Assembly (NCBI RefSeq): GCF_021134715.1
Contig: NC_060026.1
Coordinates: 6,563,001-6,627,000 of the forward strand
Source of the DNA: Daphnia pulex
Taxonomy: Eukaryota; Arthropoda; Branchiopoda; Diplostraca; Daphniidae
Reading direction: 5' to 3'
Length of the DNA stretch: 64,000 bases
Below the pieces are notes generated by a model. The model had not been told where the DNA came from and did no database searches. It worked only from the letters and a program-made list of their open reading frames with translations. The translations under genes and the position numbers were made by a program. Position 1 is the first letter of the stretch. Every line of letters begins with the position of its first letter. Below are positions 48,251-59,841 of this stretch, piece after piece.

Positions 48251-48316
48251 TTATGGGACCTTATAACACAGACAGTGGGAACCATTATATCTACAACCAT
48301 GACCAAGGGTAACATG
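48251..48316 (-). repeat. Right arm of the inverted repeat flanking the THAP gene
   Basis: Reverse complement of 46634-46699 with few mismatches. Its outer edge, GTAACATG (48309-48316), is also the 8-bp target duplicate of the composite element that starts at 48317. Confidence 0.85.
48309..48316. repeat. 8-bp target-site duplicate, left
   Basis: GTAACATG directly abuts the left end (GGGATAGCGACACTAG) of the composite element. The same 8 bp abut the right end at 63697-63704. Confidence 0.7.
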
Positions 48317-48798
48317 GGGATAGCGACACTAGAACGTATTACCACTAGAACTTTAAGAATCCGACACTAGAACGCGACACTAGAACTACAACTTTTTTAA
48401 CGCGTCACTAGAACGCGGCACTAGAACTTCAAGATTTTAGGGCCGACACTAGAACTTATCAACCCCGACACTAGAACGCGACGCTAGAACGGCGACACTA
48501 GAACGGCAACAGGGCCGACACTAGAACGGCGACACTAGAACGGCGACACTAGAACGGCAGCAGGGCCGACACTAGAACGGCGACATTAGAACGCGACGCC
48601 AGAACGGCGACACTAGAACGGCAACAGGGCCGACACTAGAACGGCGACACTAGAACGGCAGCCGGGCCGACACTAGAACGGCAGTCGGGCCGACACTAGA
48701 ACGGCGACACTAGAACGGCGACGCTAGAACGGCAGTAATTTCAGGGCCGACACTAGAACGGCGATAATATTAACGGCGTCACTAGAAAAACGTCACCC
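48317..48798 (+). repeat. Left terminal inverted repeat of unit 1 (14-bp minisatellite)
   Basis: About 28 spaced copies of GACACTAGAAC with linkers GGC, GGCAACAGGGCC and variants. The commonest period is 14 bp (GGCGACACTAGAAC). It ends inward at AAAAACGTCACCC. Variants such as GACATTAGAACG and GACGCCAGAACG recur in the other arms and mark them as common descent. Confidence 0.9.
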
Positions 48799-49145
48799 TA
48801 AAAGAGGATGTTGCGTGTTGCGATCGGTTGTTAATATAAACAGAGGGGAATTTACAAAAAGAATCCAAGATCGGATGAAATAAAAACAAAAAAAATCATC
48901 TTTCTTGAATGTGGATTAAGTAACATCAACAGTTTTTTTTTTACTCTTTTGATTGTATTTAGGCCTACATCATTACACATCATCGTTTTTGTTGGGCAAA
49001 GTAACAGGATTAATAAAATAGAATGAAAAAGAAGTTTCGATTGTGCAGAATTGTTTCTCAGTAAATGGTCTTCTGTAGAATTGCTTTATAGCATATTTGA
49101 GAAAATATCCGAGATACTTCGGCGCCCATTAAACTCGATTCCGGA
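48799..49145. other. Unassigned interior sequence of unit 1
   Basis: AT-rich. It opens a frame (from 49051) that runs into the SLC35F6 fragment but does not resemble the missing N-terminus of that family. It therefore seems to be unrelated DNA joined at about 49140. Confidence 0.5.
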
Positions 49146-50059
49146 AGCAATCATTATTTTCACTGGACTTTTGTCCACAGCTTTCCTAGGGAGGCTTTTA
49201 AAAGCGCGTGAATGGCTTGGAATGTTAACCGTCATCATGGGTCTGAGTGTGGTGGGCGCTTCCGATTTCATCTTTGGCTCTGGTAGCAGCAACAACTCAA
49301 TCAACAGCATTATCACTGGTGATCTGCTGATTGTTATGGCGCAAATCGTTACAGCCAGCCAAATGGTATGGGAAGAGAAATTTGTTACCAAACACAATGT
49401 GCCAGCGTTGCAGGCCGTCGGCTGGGATTTTTGGCTTTGTAACCCTGTCCCTCTTGCTTATTTCTATGTATTTCCTTCGTGTGGGACCTCCATTTAGCTC
49501 TAATCCTCGTATGGTCCTTGAAGATGCTCTGGATGGTTTCATCCAAATGCGTGATAACCCAATGATTATTCTCGCCATGTCAGGTATTTATTTTCTATTG
49601 TTTTTCAGCCTTCAATCCCTCATTGTCATTTCTTTCTAGGTACTGTGATAAGTATCGCATTATTTAATTTCGCTGGTGTCAGCGTCACAAAGGAATTGTC
49701 AGCGACCACTCGTATGGTTCTGGATTCGGTACGAACGCTTGTTATTTGGAGCGTAAGTCTATCTCTTCAATGGCAACAACTTTATTGGCCTCAGGTATGA
49801 ATCATATATAAATTAGTTTTACCGATTAAATACTAATCAAAACTTTGTAAATAAAAATCTAATTAATGTGACGCTTTTATTACAGATTATTGGATTTGCT
49901 TTGCTTGTGATGGGCATGGGCTTGTACAATAACATTATCAACGCTTCGGTTTGCAAGTGCCGCCGCGGATCGGACTCGGAGCCACTTTTAGGGGTTAATG
50001 AAGACCAATCCATCAATGAGGAAGAAGGAAGACGCCGAAGACGTAGTGTTATCCACTAG
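49146..50059 (+). pseudogene. SLC35F6 fragment, 5'-truncated and frameshifted (unit 1)
   Basis: Exons to 49583, 49640-49794 and 49886-50059 are spliced GT-AG and in phase. They encode AIIIFTGLLSTAFLGRLLKA, VGASDFIFG, IGPPFSS-type RVGPPFSSNPRMVLEDALDG, NFAGVSVTKELSATTRMVLD and a C-tail. This is the drug/metabolite-transporter fold of SLC35F6 (ANT2-binding protein, lysosomal/mitochondrial membrane). The first roughly 100 residues, including the first helices, are absent. In the first exon a small deletion after QAVGW shifts the frame (the sense resumes as IFGFVTLSLLLISMYF). The TAG at 50057 ends the frame after an Arg-rich tail. Introns are retained, so capture was at the DNA level, not by retroposition. 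Confidence 0.85.
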
Positions 50060-50630
50060 TCTCGCGATATTTTTTTCTCTTCGTCAAAGTTTCTCTATAT
50101 GCTTTTCTCAATTCATAGCGGTAACTCCTCATATTTTTTTCCTTTTTTATCCCCAAACTTCGGAAAATTTGCAATCGTTTCGTTACTAGTGCAGTCTCGG
50201 TCAGCAAAATTAATGCGTATTTTAAAAAAATTAATTGGGACGAGAATTATTTCCTGTTGGTTTCATATCGTGGAACTACCAGATTCTCTTTCATCGTCTG
50301 TCTTTCATTAAATGGCGGGTCTTCCTTGATGAAAATTAACAATAGATTATCGTGTGTAGGCGATTGATGTTTATCTTGTTGATTATCTCCTTATAAACAA
50401 TGAAAAAATTAGGAACTACCACGTCGGGTTTATTGTGGAAAAGACTAGACAATACTAATTATACGAATGCACAGATTTTACAACCATCCTAACTGTTGTT
50501 ACTTTTTGTCCAACGAACACGTCCGATAATCCTTTATAGTTTAGGAAAAGAAGTAGACCGAGTCGAGAACAAGGCGCAAATCAAACATGCCGCGTCTAGG
50601 CACTTCACTTATAATTTGATTCAATCTGTG
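50060..50630. other. 3' flanks between SLC35F6 and POLRMT fragments (unit 1)
   Basis: Non-coding by inspection. The convergent 3' ends of the two captured fragments face each other here. Confidence 0.5.
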
Positions 50631-52146
50631 TCATGCAAGTCCTTTGGGCGTGTCATCGTCAACAGCATCGGCACCACTTAAAAAAAAAGATAAATTTAAC
50701 AACTGAAGTGTGAGCAATATAGCAAATCTATTATTAAATACCTCGCTCGGACGGCAAACTGTGAGACCAAAAACTTTGAAAGATCTTCCAAAATAGGCTG
50801 AGAGTGGAGAGATACGAATTGTTGTCGACAGATCTGAAATAAATTTTAAAAAAAATACAGGGGAAAGATGAATAAACCAGAAATCTGGAATTCGAGGTGT
50901 TTTTAAATATCACCTTATTCATTTCTGCCACAGTGCAAGGGTGAGTCCAGAAACAATCGTGAATGGACGCAAAAGTGATGCCTTTTCGTTGGCAATAGAG
51001 CGCCGTTAGCATCATGTGGCTCGAGTCCGAGGAGTGAATAAAGTTTGGTGGGAATGCGTTGCGTTGTTTAATCGCATTCGGTCGACTGTCAACATAAACT
51101 ATTAGAATTTCTGGGAATGATAAAAAAAAATACCCAATTTACATTGCTTCGTAAGGATTATTGTTGTACGACTGCACAACTGGTAACCCAATCGGAGTGA
51201 TCCATTCGACACTTTCTCCGGCGACGGTTGAAATCAATTTAGCACTTTCAGTAAACCAGTCTTGAATATCTTTAGCCGACGTAAACCTTGTAAACTTTGA
51301 AATGTTTTGTCAGCTAAATAAACAGATTCAACTTGAACTTGTTCAGGTGTTAGATTCGGTAGTTCTGTTTAGGCAGAAGCCAATGAAGTTAGTAATTTAC
51401 CCAAAAATATCAGAATCGTGTACTATGTACACCACAAAAATTATGTACCTTTAAGCTGTTTGGCAATTTGTAATCGGGCACCGTATTACCGCGTGACACC
51501 GTATACTGTCGTCATTACTGTTTGCTTGATGATCTTTCGATTGATCAGTCCAGCAAGAAGTTGAGAAATTTCAACATTATTCGCAGCATCTTTGGAACGT
51601 TCCCTTTCAACCTATATTTAAAAAACAAAACAAAAAATTAATTCTCTGTAAAAAGCAAACAATCGAAAGTATTGTGTACTAGATTGGCCACGTTGCTGTA
51701 AACGTCTTGTGGTCTATCAGTCGGTGTTAAATTGACGCTTTCGGCTCCAACTGTATCTCGCCCTAAAGCTGCATAATGTTGTAATCCATTACACGATCCG
51801 TCTTGATGGATAGGTAAGTGACAAACATAAGCTTCCGGTCCTTCTGGACATCTTAATGCATTTGCGACTTCCATACAAGCTGCTAAGGTTTGCCACGGTT
51901 CATCTGAATTGACCCACCATTGTCTTCCCTGTATTGTTGTTAAAGTTTCAACAGTTAAAAAAAAATAAATGATAATAAATCTTGGCAAGTCTAACCGTTA
52001 AAGGATTATCAGCTGAGTCGAGAATTTCCGGCATTATTTTCTCGGCATAGGCATGACGTTCACTAATCGGCTCCCTTTTCTTCGTACCAGTCAAATATAT
52101 CACATGCAGTTTTAACCAGTTGAAACCGTCAGCACCCAAAGGTTTA
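50631..52146 (-). pseudogene. Mitochondrial RNA polymerase C-terminal half (unit 1)
   Basis: Minus-strand exons encode the catalytic half of a single-subunit (T7-like) RNA polymerase: LGADGFNWLKLHVIYLTGTK, ERHAYAEKIMPEILDSADNP, and HQDGSCNGLQHYAALGRD (motif A, catalytic Asp). KQTVMTTVYGVTR (finger/motif B region) and FASIHDCFWTHP (motif C, catalytic Asp) follow, ending at a TGA at 50631. A TAA interrupts the frame directly after VYGVTR, where an extra codon sits before YGARLQIAKQL. The N-terminal domain and PPR part are absent. Introns are kept. At its upstream end it is fused to the M13 peptidase piece without an intron. The intact gene product transcribes mtDNA. Confidence 0.88.
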
Positions 52147-54217
52147 CGGGTTTCATTGTCCATCCACTCGAGTTCGTCGATTATTTCCGAGAAAACGCTG
52201 CGGATATTTTTGACCATCTCGTTCATCGATTGGCGGGCCGCCTCTTCAAAATATTCGCGGACGTACATGGCGCCAACGGCATTGCCAAAACTGTAAACGA
52301 AAAATAAAAAGAGGACACGAGTTTAGTCCGGTTTAGTCAACAAGAAATAAACAAACAGAGAGTAGCCAACAGACGCCGAGGAAACGCGCCACATCTAATA
52401 ATTGACCAAAGTCCTTGAGAAAATCAAATCAAAATGTTGTGTTGTTAATTAATTGTTAAAAACGCTGGATGATGATGGAATTGTACCCTCTTAGGAGTTT
52501 TGGCCAGCAAATCAACCAGCTTGGGGAAATAGTCGGGCACATCGACAACGACGCGCTCGTTTTCCGTCAGGACGTGATGCGGGGCCAGGATCGTGTTCAT
52601 GTAAGACCAGCCAAGGGATTTCGGGTAATTTGAGGCTCAATTCTTAAATAGTCATGGGATTGTAAAGTTTGTTGGCATCACGGCGCTCCACCCTCGGCAA
52701 ATTGATCTGTTTTTATTTTTGGTCGGGAAGGGTATAGCAATCAAAATTAATGATCCCGCCATTTTATTTTACTACGTACACAGCTTAGAGGGAGAAAAGG
52801 GAGAAAAGAGGCTTTGAAATAGAAGAATTACATTGGCATGGTTGATTTCAAATTCCAGCGCTTCCGTCTGTTGCTTGGTTGCGGTATCCTTATCCTTATC
52901 GCTCTCAGAAGTTGGCTAAACCGACTTGATAATCGAGGTAAGCTTTGACGTCCTTGTCTCCGAGACCTTTGATCAGATATTCCCGGTTCAGTCCCAGAGT
53001 GGCTTGATCCAACTGTCCCAACGAAATAATAAGCGAATCATCAACCATTCAATATTTCTGACGAGGTGAAATGATGGCAATAGGGGCGAAATTATTTACG
53101 TCAATAATACGCGAAGTCAAGTTCTTCAGGTCGGTCGTGACGGAAAAGTCGACAAAGTAGTCGATCGAGTAGCCGGCCAGACGGAACTTGTAAATCATGT
53201 CAGTCCAAACAAAAGTGCTGTCGTCCCAGCTGTCGCCAACGACGACCGGCCAGCCGCCAAACTGGTCAAGGACCTCCTTGAGCGGCGCCAGGCCCACCTC
53301 CTCCGCCCGGGTCTTATTGTTCAAACACGACTGGAAGAGCTGCGATTCAAAACGGAATTATTTATCCATCCAGGCCGGCACATCAAAGAAGAAAGAGATG
53401 GTTTTAAATACGTACTTTCTTGATCAGCTTGAACGGCTCAGCAGCGTCCGTTTCTTTGGTGGGCCTCTCGATGAGCGCGACCGCAGCTGCTCCGTCACTT
53501 CGTCGCTAATCAAACTGAAAGTCGTCACGCTCGACTGGTCGTCCGGAATCACGTTCCTCGTTTCGAATCCGCCGCAAGCGAACGAGTAGAAATCCTCGCA
53601 AGGATTCACCGTCTTGTTTATATTTTTCAGGATCTCGGCCGCTATCGAGAATTCACATTACTTGATTTTCACAAGGAAAGTAGATGGGACAAGTTAATTT
53701 GTACCTGCCAGGACGCAGCCGGAAGTGTTGCAAACGTCGCCGTTGGCGCTTTTGGCCGAAGGATCGGCGTCGGGTTTGGTGGCCTCAAAGATAAAGAAAA
53801 GCTGAAATTAAAAATAATAGGAAACCTAGATTATTTTATTAATTTCTTTTATTCAGAAGAACTACAACAAGAAAATTACAACAAGAGCCTTGTCCAAATC
53901 GAGAACTTTGTGACTGCTGACGGTAAAGGCTGCAGCAGAGGGCGAGACCATGGCAAGAGTTTCACTATCGAACACTATTTCAAGATGGCAATTGGGATAT
54001 TGGGGTTTATAAACAGATCAATCTCATCAAAAAAATAATAATTTAAAAACCAAAAAATTGAGAATTGGAAAAATAGCCGAACCTTTTGAGGGGTCGTTTT
54101 GCTGGCCTCGGTAGATGAAAGCGGCCATGGCGATAGTCAATCCGACGGCCACAAAGACGACGACGGTGGCGCAAAGGGATAGGCGTCACTCTAGACGAGT
54201 CCTGCGCTCCGCAGAAA
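52147..54217 (-). pseudogene. Neprilysin-like M13 peptidase, N-terminal half (unit 1)
   Basis: Minus-strand pieces follow family order: a signal anchor (LCATVVVFVAVGLTIAMAAF, 54217-54083), DVCNTSGCVLA, NPCEDFYSFACGG, FGGWPVVVGDSWDDSTFVW, LDQATLGLNREYLIKGLGDK, LPRVERRDANKLYNPMT, TENERVVVDVPDYFPKLV and GAMYVREYFEEAARQSMNEM. They match neprilysin (type II membrane metallopeptidase). The HExxH catalytic half is missing; the sequence passes directly into POLRMT after DNETRK. Breaks: a TGA just before the anchor (after RRTRLE), a frameshift after SDEVTEQL, and a TAG in the ANYxMWR block. Not a functional peptidase. Confidence 0.85.
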
Positions 54218-55483
54218 CAGTCAACTGGGAACCCAATTGGATAAATTTTGCTTTTAATGAAAAGCCATGAGGAACTGCATATCAGGCATTGGGTGATAGC
54301 TCGACGATGTAACAGGATCGATGCGATAGAATTTGCGATCGCAAGTTCCATTTCTGCCATATTTCTTACGTTCTTTAGGCTGTAGGGCGTAAGCGCGACA
54401 CACACACAATTCTTTTCTCCTTTCCAACACCACCACCAAACACACACTCAAATAGTTCGATGGCTTTTTCGGACAGAATGATACAGTCACAAAATTGTTC
54501 AATCACTAGTTGACATCTTGACGCAGTCGAGGTGATCACTTATTCAGGGGGCAAATCAACCATTGTGTGTGAATAGTGTTGGAATATAAACAGATGGCCG
54601 TAAGACCAAGTCGACGTTTCATCCAGACTCGGTATGAGATTGTACTGAGCTTGATCATAAGTGGGTTTCTTTTTTTTAGGCATATCACGTTAGAGAAACG
54701 TATTTTCGTTTTTTGCCGTTATATTTCATGGAATCCTCGGAATACATTCCAAGAACTATGTGATGTTTATGCGACGCATGTGCCTTTGTACAAGGCTTTG
54801 AAGACAGTATACTACAATCCATTTATACTTTCGTTATGCTATGAAAGGACATTCGACGAACGAGATGGCACTTGTTGTCTGACGATCGAGGAAACATTAT
54901 TCTCCAATGATTCGACCCGCTTCACCTGAGTGACCTGAAAAACCTTTTCAGAAGTAACCCTTACGTAACCTTTTAAGTCGGCCGTTCCGCCAATCCAAAT
55001 TTAGGGACTCCATCCTGCGCCTTGCACAATGCCGCCGTCCGACCGACACAGTAGAACCAGCCACTTTGGCCGACTCGGGTTGCCCTTAATCCCATCGACA
55101 ACAATCCTCACTGGATAAATGTCGTGCTGAAGCTCACGGCTTGGCAGTTCGTCCAACTGTCCAAGTTGCAGCCGGACAATTCCGATTTCTCACGAAGCCG
55201 GCAAAGTGTCAATTCTCCTCTGCTAATTGTTGCTCAATTGTGGTGTTAAGTCATGACAGCTGCCCAAGAATTCGTATTAGTTAGTTGGCTGGAATTGGTT
55301 CAATAAAAACAGTTTCTATTCCCATTTATATATACTTGCTAGACTGTTGTTTGGTTTCTTTTGTATATGTATGCACCTAGAATTAGATTTAAATAAGGTG
55401 TTTTGCTGGAATCTAAGGGCGTTGTTTTACTCCCGTACTCTATAACATGCCCTATCTAACATGCCCTATTTTTCTTACGGGTG
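54218..55483. other. Unassigned interior sequence of unit 1
   Basis: Holds a 117-codon plus-strand frame (54576-54929, MLEYKQMAVRPSRRF) and a GC-richer stretch (54960-55210). Neither matches a family I recognise. It could be the 5' flank of the captured peptidase gene or another captured locus. Confidence 0.45.
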
Positions 55484-56001
55484 ACGTTTTTCTAGTGACG
55501 CCGTTAATATTATCGCCGTTCTAGTGTCGGCCCTGAAATTACTGCCGTTCTAGCGTCGCCGTTCTAGTGTCGCCGTTCTAGTGTCGGCCCGACTGCCGTT
55601 CTAGTGTCGCCGTTCTGGCGTCGCGTTCTAATGTCGCCGTTCTAGTGTCGGCCCTGCTGCCGTTCTAGTGTCGCCGTTCTAGTGTCGGCCCGACTGCCGT
55701 TCTAGTGTCGCCGTTCTGGCGTCGCGTTCTAATGTCGCCGTTCTAGTGTCGGCCCTGCTGCCGTTCTAGTGTCGCCGTTCTAGTGTCGCCGTTCTAGTGT
55801 CGGCCCTGTTGCCGTTCTAGTGTCGCCGTTCTAGCGTCGCGTTCTAGTGTCGGGGTTGATAAGTTCTAGTGTCGGCCCTAAAATCTTGAAGTTCTAGTGC
55901 CGCGTTCTAGTGACGCGTTAAAAAAGTTGTAGTTCTAGTGTCGCGTTCTAGTGTCGGATTCTTAAAGTTCTAGTGGTAATACGTTCTAGTGTCTACATGC
56001 C
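55484..56001 (-). repeat. Right terminal inverted repeat of unit 1
   Basis: Reverse-complement orientation of the minisatellite (CCGTTCTAGTGTCG units). It is somewhat longer than the left arm because a block of about 100 bp around CGTTCTGGCGTCGCGTTCTA occurs twice. Confidence 0.9.
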
Positions 56002-56011
56002 ATGAAATGAA
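56002..56011. other. 10-bp linker between the two units
   Basis: ATGAAATGAA separates the right end of unit 1 from the left end of unit 2. It differs from the outer 8-bp duplicate. Confidence 0.7.
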
Positions 56012-56493
56012 GGGATAGCGACACTAGAACGTATTACCACTAGAACTTTAAGAATCCGACACTAGAACGCGACACTAGAACTACAACTTTTTTAACGCGT
56101 CACTAGAACGCGGCACTAGAACTTCAAGATTTTAGGGCCGACACTAGAACTTATCAACCCCGACACTAGAACGCGACGCTAGAACGGCGACACTAGAACG
56201 GCAACAGGGCCGACACTAGAACGGCGACACTAGAACGGCGACACTAGAACGGCAGCAGGGCCGACACTAGAACGGCGACATTAGAACGCGACGCCAGAAC
56301 GGCGACACTAGAACGGCAACAGGGCCGACACTAGAACGGCGACACTAGAACGGCAGCCGGGCCGACACTAGAACGGCAGTCGGGCCGACACTAGAACGGC
56401 GACACTAGAACGGCGACGCTAGAACGGCAGTAATTTCAGGGCCGACACTAGAACGGCGATAATATTAACGGCGTCACTAGAAAAACGTCACCC
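56012..56493 (+). repeat. Left terminal inverted repeat of unit 2
   Basis: Same minisatellite array as 48317-48798. Together with the preceding right arm of unit 1 it forms a head-to-head palindrome of about 1 kb (55484-56493). Confidence 0.9.
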
Positions 56494-56840
56494 TAAAAGA
56501 GGATGTTGCGTGTTGCGATCGGTTGTTAATATAAACAGAGGGGAATTTACAAAAAGAATCCAAGATCGGATGAAATAAAAACAAAAAAAATCATCTTTCT
56601 TGAATGTGGATTAAGTAACATCAACAGTTTTTTTTTTACTCTTTTGATTGTATTTAGGCCTACATCATTACACATCATCGTTTTTGTTGGGCAAAGTAAC
56701 AGGATTAATAAAATAGAATGAAAAAGAAGTTTCGATTGTGCAGAATTGTTTCTCAGTAAATGGTCTTCTGTAGAATTGCTTTATAGCATATTTGAGAAAA
56801 TATCCGAGATACTTCGGCGCCCATTAAACTCGATTCCGGA

Positions 56841-57754
56841 AGCAATCATTATTTTCACTGGACTTTTGTCCACAGCTTTCCTAGGGAGGCTTTTAAAAGC
56901 GCGTGAATGGCTTGGAATGTTAACCGTCATCATGGGTCTGAGTGTGGTGGGCGCTTCCGATTTCATCTTTGGCTCTGGTAGCAGCAACAACTCAATCAAC
57001 AGCATTATCACTGGTGATCTGCTGATTGTTATGGCGCAAATCGTTACAGCCAGCCAAATGGTATGGGAAGAGAAATTTGTTACCAAACACAATGTGCCAG
57101 CGTTGCAGGCCGTCGGCTGGGATTTTTGGCTTTGTAACCCTGTCCCTCTTGCTTATTTCTATGTATTTCCTTCGTGTGGGACCTCCATTTAGCTCTAATC
57201 CTCGTATGGTCCTTGAAGATGCTCTGGATGGTTTCATCCAAATGCGTGATAACCCAATGATTATTCTCGCCATGTCAGGTATTTATTTTCTATTGTTTTT
57301 CAGCCTTCAATCCCTCATTGTCATTTCTTTCTAGGTACTGTGATAAGTATCGCATTATTTAATTTCGCTGGTGTCAGCGTCACAAAGGAATTGTCAGCGA
57401 CCACTCGTATGGTTCTGGATTCGGTACGAACGCTTGTTATTTGGAGCGTAAGTCTATCTCTTCAATGGCAACAACTTTATTGGCCTCAGGTATGAATCAT
57501 ATATAAATTAGTTTTACCGATTAAATACTAATCAAAACTTTGTAAATAAAAATCTAATTAATGTGACGCTTTTATTACAGATTATTGGATTTGCTTTGCT
57601 TGTGATGGGCATGGGCTTGTACAATAACATTATCAACGCTTCGGTTTGCAAGTGCCGCCGCGGATCGGACTCGGAGCCACTTTTAGGGGTTAATGAAGAC
57701 CAATCCATCAATGAGGAAGAAGGAAGACGCCGAAGACGTAGTGTTATCCACTAG
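56841..57754 (+). pseudogene. SLC35F6 fragment (unit 2)
   Basis: Same truncation, introns and frameshift as 49146-50059. Confidence 0.85.
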
Positions 57755-58325
57755 TCTCGCGATATTTTTTTCTCTTCGTCAAAGTTTCTCTATATGCTTT
57801 TCTCAATTCATAGCGGTAACTCCTCATATTTTTTTCCTTTTTTATCCCCAAACTTCGGAAAATTTGCAATCGTTTCGTTACTAGTGCAGTCTCGGTCAGC
57901 AAAATTAATGCGTATTTTAAAAAAATTAATTGGGACGAGAATTATTTCCTGTTGGTTTCATATCGTGGAACTACCAGATTCTCTTTCATCGTCTGTCTTT
58001 CATTAAATGGCGGGTCTTCCTTGATGAAAATTAACAATAGATTATCGTGTGTAGGCGATTGATGTTTATCTTGTTGATTATCTCCTTATAAACAATGAAA
58101 AAATTAGGAACTACCACGTCGGGTTTATTGTGGAAAAGACTAGACAATACTAATTATACGAATGCACAGATTTTACAACCATCCTAACTGTTGTTACTTT
58201 TTGTCCAACGAACACGTCCGATAATCCTTTATAGTTTAGGAAAAGAAGTAGACCGAGTCGAGAACAAGGCGCAAATCAAACATGCCGCGTCTAGGCACTT
58301 CACTTATAATTTGATTCAATCTGTG

Positions 58326-59841
58326 TCATGCAAGTCCTTTGGGCGTGTCATCGTCAACAGCATCGGCACCACTTAAAAAAAAAGATAAATTTAACAACTG
58401 AAGTGTGAGCAATATAGCAAATCTATTATTAAATACCTCGCTCGGACGGCAAACTGTGAGACCAAAAACTTTGAAAGATCTTCCAAAATAGGCTGAGAGT
58501 GGAGAGATACGAATTGTTGTCGACAGATCTGAAATAAATTTTAAAAAAAATACAGGGGAAAGATGAATAAACCAGAAATCTGGAATTCGAGGTGTTTTTA
58601 AATATCACCTTATTCATTTCTGCCACAGTGCAAGGGTGAGTCCAGAAACAATCGTGAATGGACGCAAAAGTGATGCCTTTTCGTTGGCAATAGAGCGCCG
58701 TTAGCATCATGTGGCTCGAGTCCGAGGAGTGAATAAAGTTTGGTGGGAATGCGTTGCGTTGTTTAATCGCATTCGGTCGACTGTCAACATAAACTATTAG
58801 AATTTCTGGGAATGATAAAAAAAAATACCCAATTTACATTGCTTCGTAAGGATTATTGTTGTACGACTGCACAACTGGTAACCCAATCGGAGTGATCCAT
58901 TCGACACTTTCTCCGGCGACGGTTGAAATCAATTTAGCACTTTCAGTAAACCAGTCTTGAATATCTTTAGCCGACGTAAACCTTGTAAACTTTGAAATGT
59001 TTTGTCAGCTAAATAAACAGATTCAACTTGAACTTGTTCAGGTGTTAGATTCGGTAGTTCTGTTTAGGCAGAAGCCAATGAAGTTAGTAATTTACCCAAA
59101 AATATCAGAATCGTGTACTATGTACACCACAAAAATTATGTACCTTTAAGCTGTTTGGCAATTTGTAATCGGGCACCGTATTACCGCGTGACACCGTATA
59201 CTGTCGTCATTACTGTTTGCTTGATGATCTTTCGATTGATCAGTCCAGCAAGAAGTTGAGAAATTTCAACATTATTCGCAGCATCTTTGGAACGTTCCCT
59301 TTCAACCTATATTTAAAAAACAAAACAAAAAATTAATTCTCTGTAAAAAGCAAACAATCGAAAGTATTGTGTACTAGATTGGCCACGTTGCTGTAAACGT
59401 CTTGTGGTCTATCAGTCGGTGTTAAATTGACGCTTTCGGCTCCAACTGTATCTCGCCCTAAAGCTGCATAATGTTGTAATCCATTACACGATCCGTCTTG
59501 ATGGATAGGTAAGTGACAAACATAAGCTTCCGGTCCTTCTGGACATCTTAATGCATTTGCGACTTCCATACAAGCTGCTAAGGTTTGCCACGGTTCATCT
59601 GAATTGACCCACCATTGTCTTCCCTGTATTGTTGTTAAAGTTTCAACAGTTAAAAAAAAATAAATGATAATAAATCTTGGCAAGTCTAACCGTTAAAGGA
59701 TTATCAGCTGAGTCGAGAATTTCCGGCATTATTTTCTCGGCATAGGCATGACGTTCACTAATCGGCTCCCTTTTCTTCGTACCAGTCAAATATATCACAT
59801 GCAGTTTTAACCAGTTGAAACCGTCAGCACCCAAAGGTTTA
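58326..59841 (-). pseudogene. Mitochondrial RNA polymerase C-terminal half (unit 2)
   Basis: Same content as 50631-52146, including the TAA after VYGVTR and motifs A and C. Confidence 0.88.

Larger units (their letters stand above)
48317..56001. mobile_element. Gene-carrying TIR unit 1 (foldback-like), 7685 bp
   Basis: Left terminal repeat 48317-48798 and right terminal repeat 55484-56001 are reverse complements built of a minisatellite. The outermost 16 bp, GGGATAGCGACACTAG and GGCATGTAGACACTAG, match at 11 of 16. The interior carries pseudogene fragments of SLC35F6 (plus), POLRMT and an M13 peptidase (minus), and unassigned sequence. No transposase was recognised. Long TIRs of tandem short repeats that mobilise host DNA are known for Drosophila FB (foldback) elements; assignment here is by analogy only. 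Confidence 0.8.

Noticed and set aside
48325..48790. CRISPR-like array
   Set aside because: Short unit, no unique spacers of constant length, eukaryotic context, and the array is an arm of an inverted repeat.
53197..53589. 130-codon plus-strand ORF (also 60892-61284)
   Set aside because: Antisense to M13 peptidase exons that carry clear family motifs.
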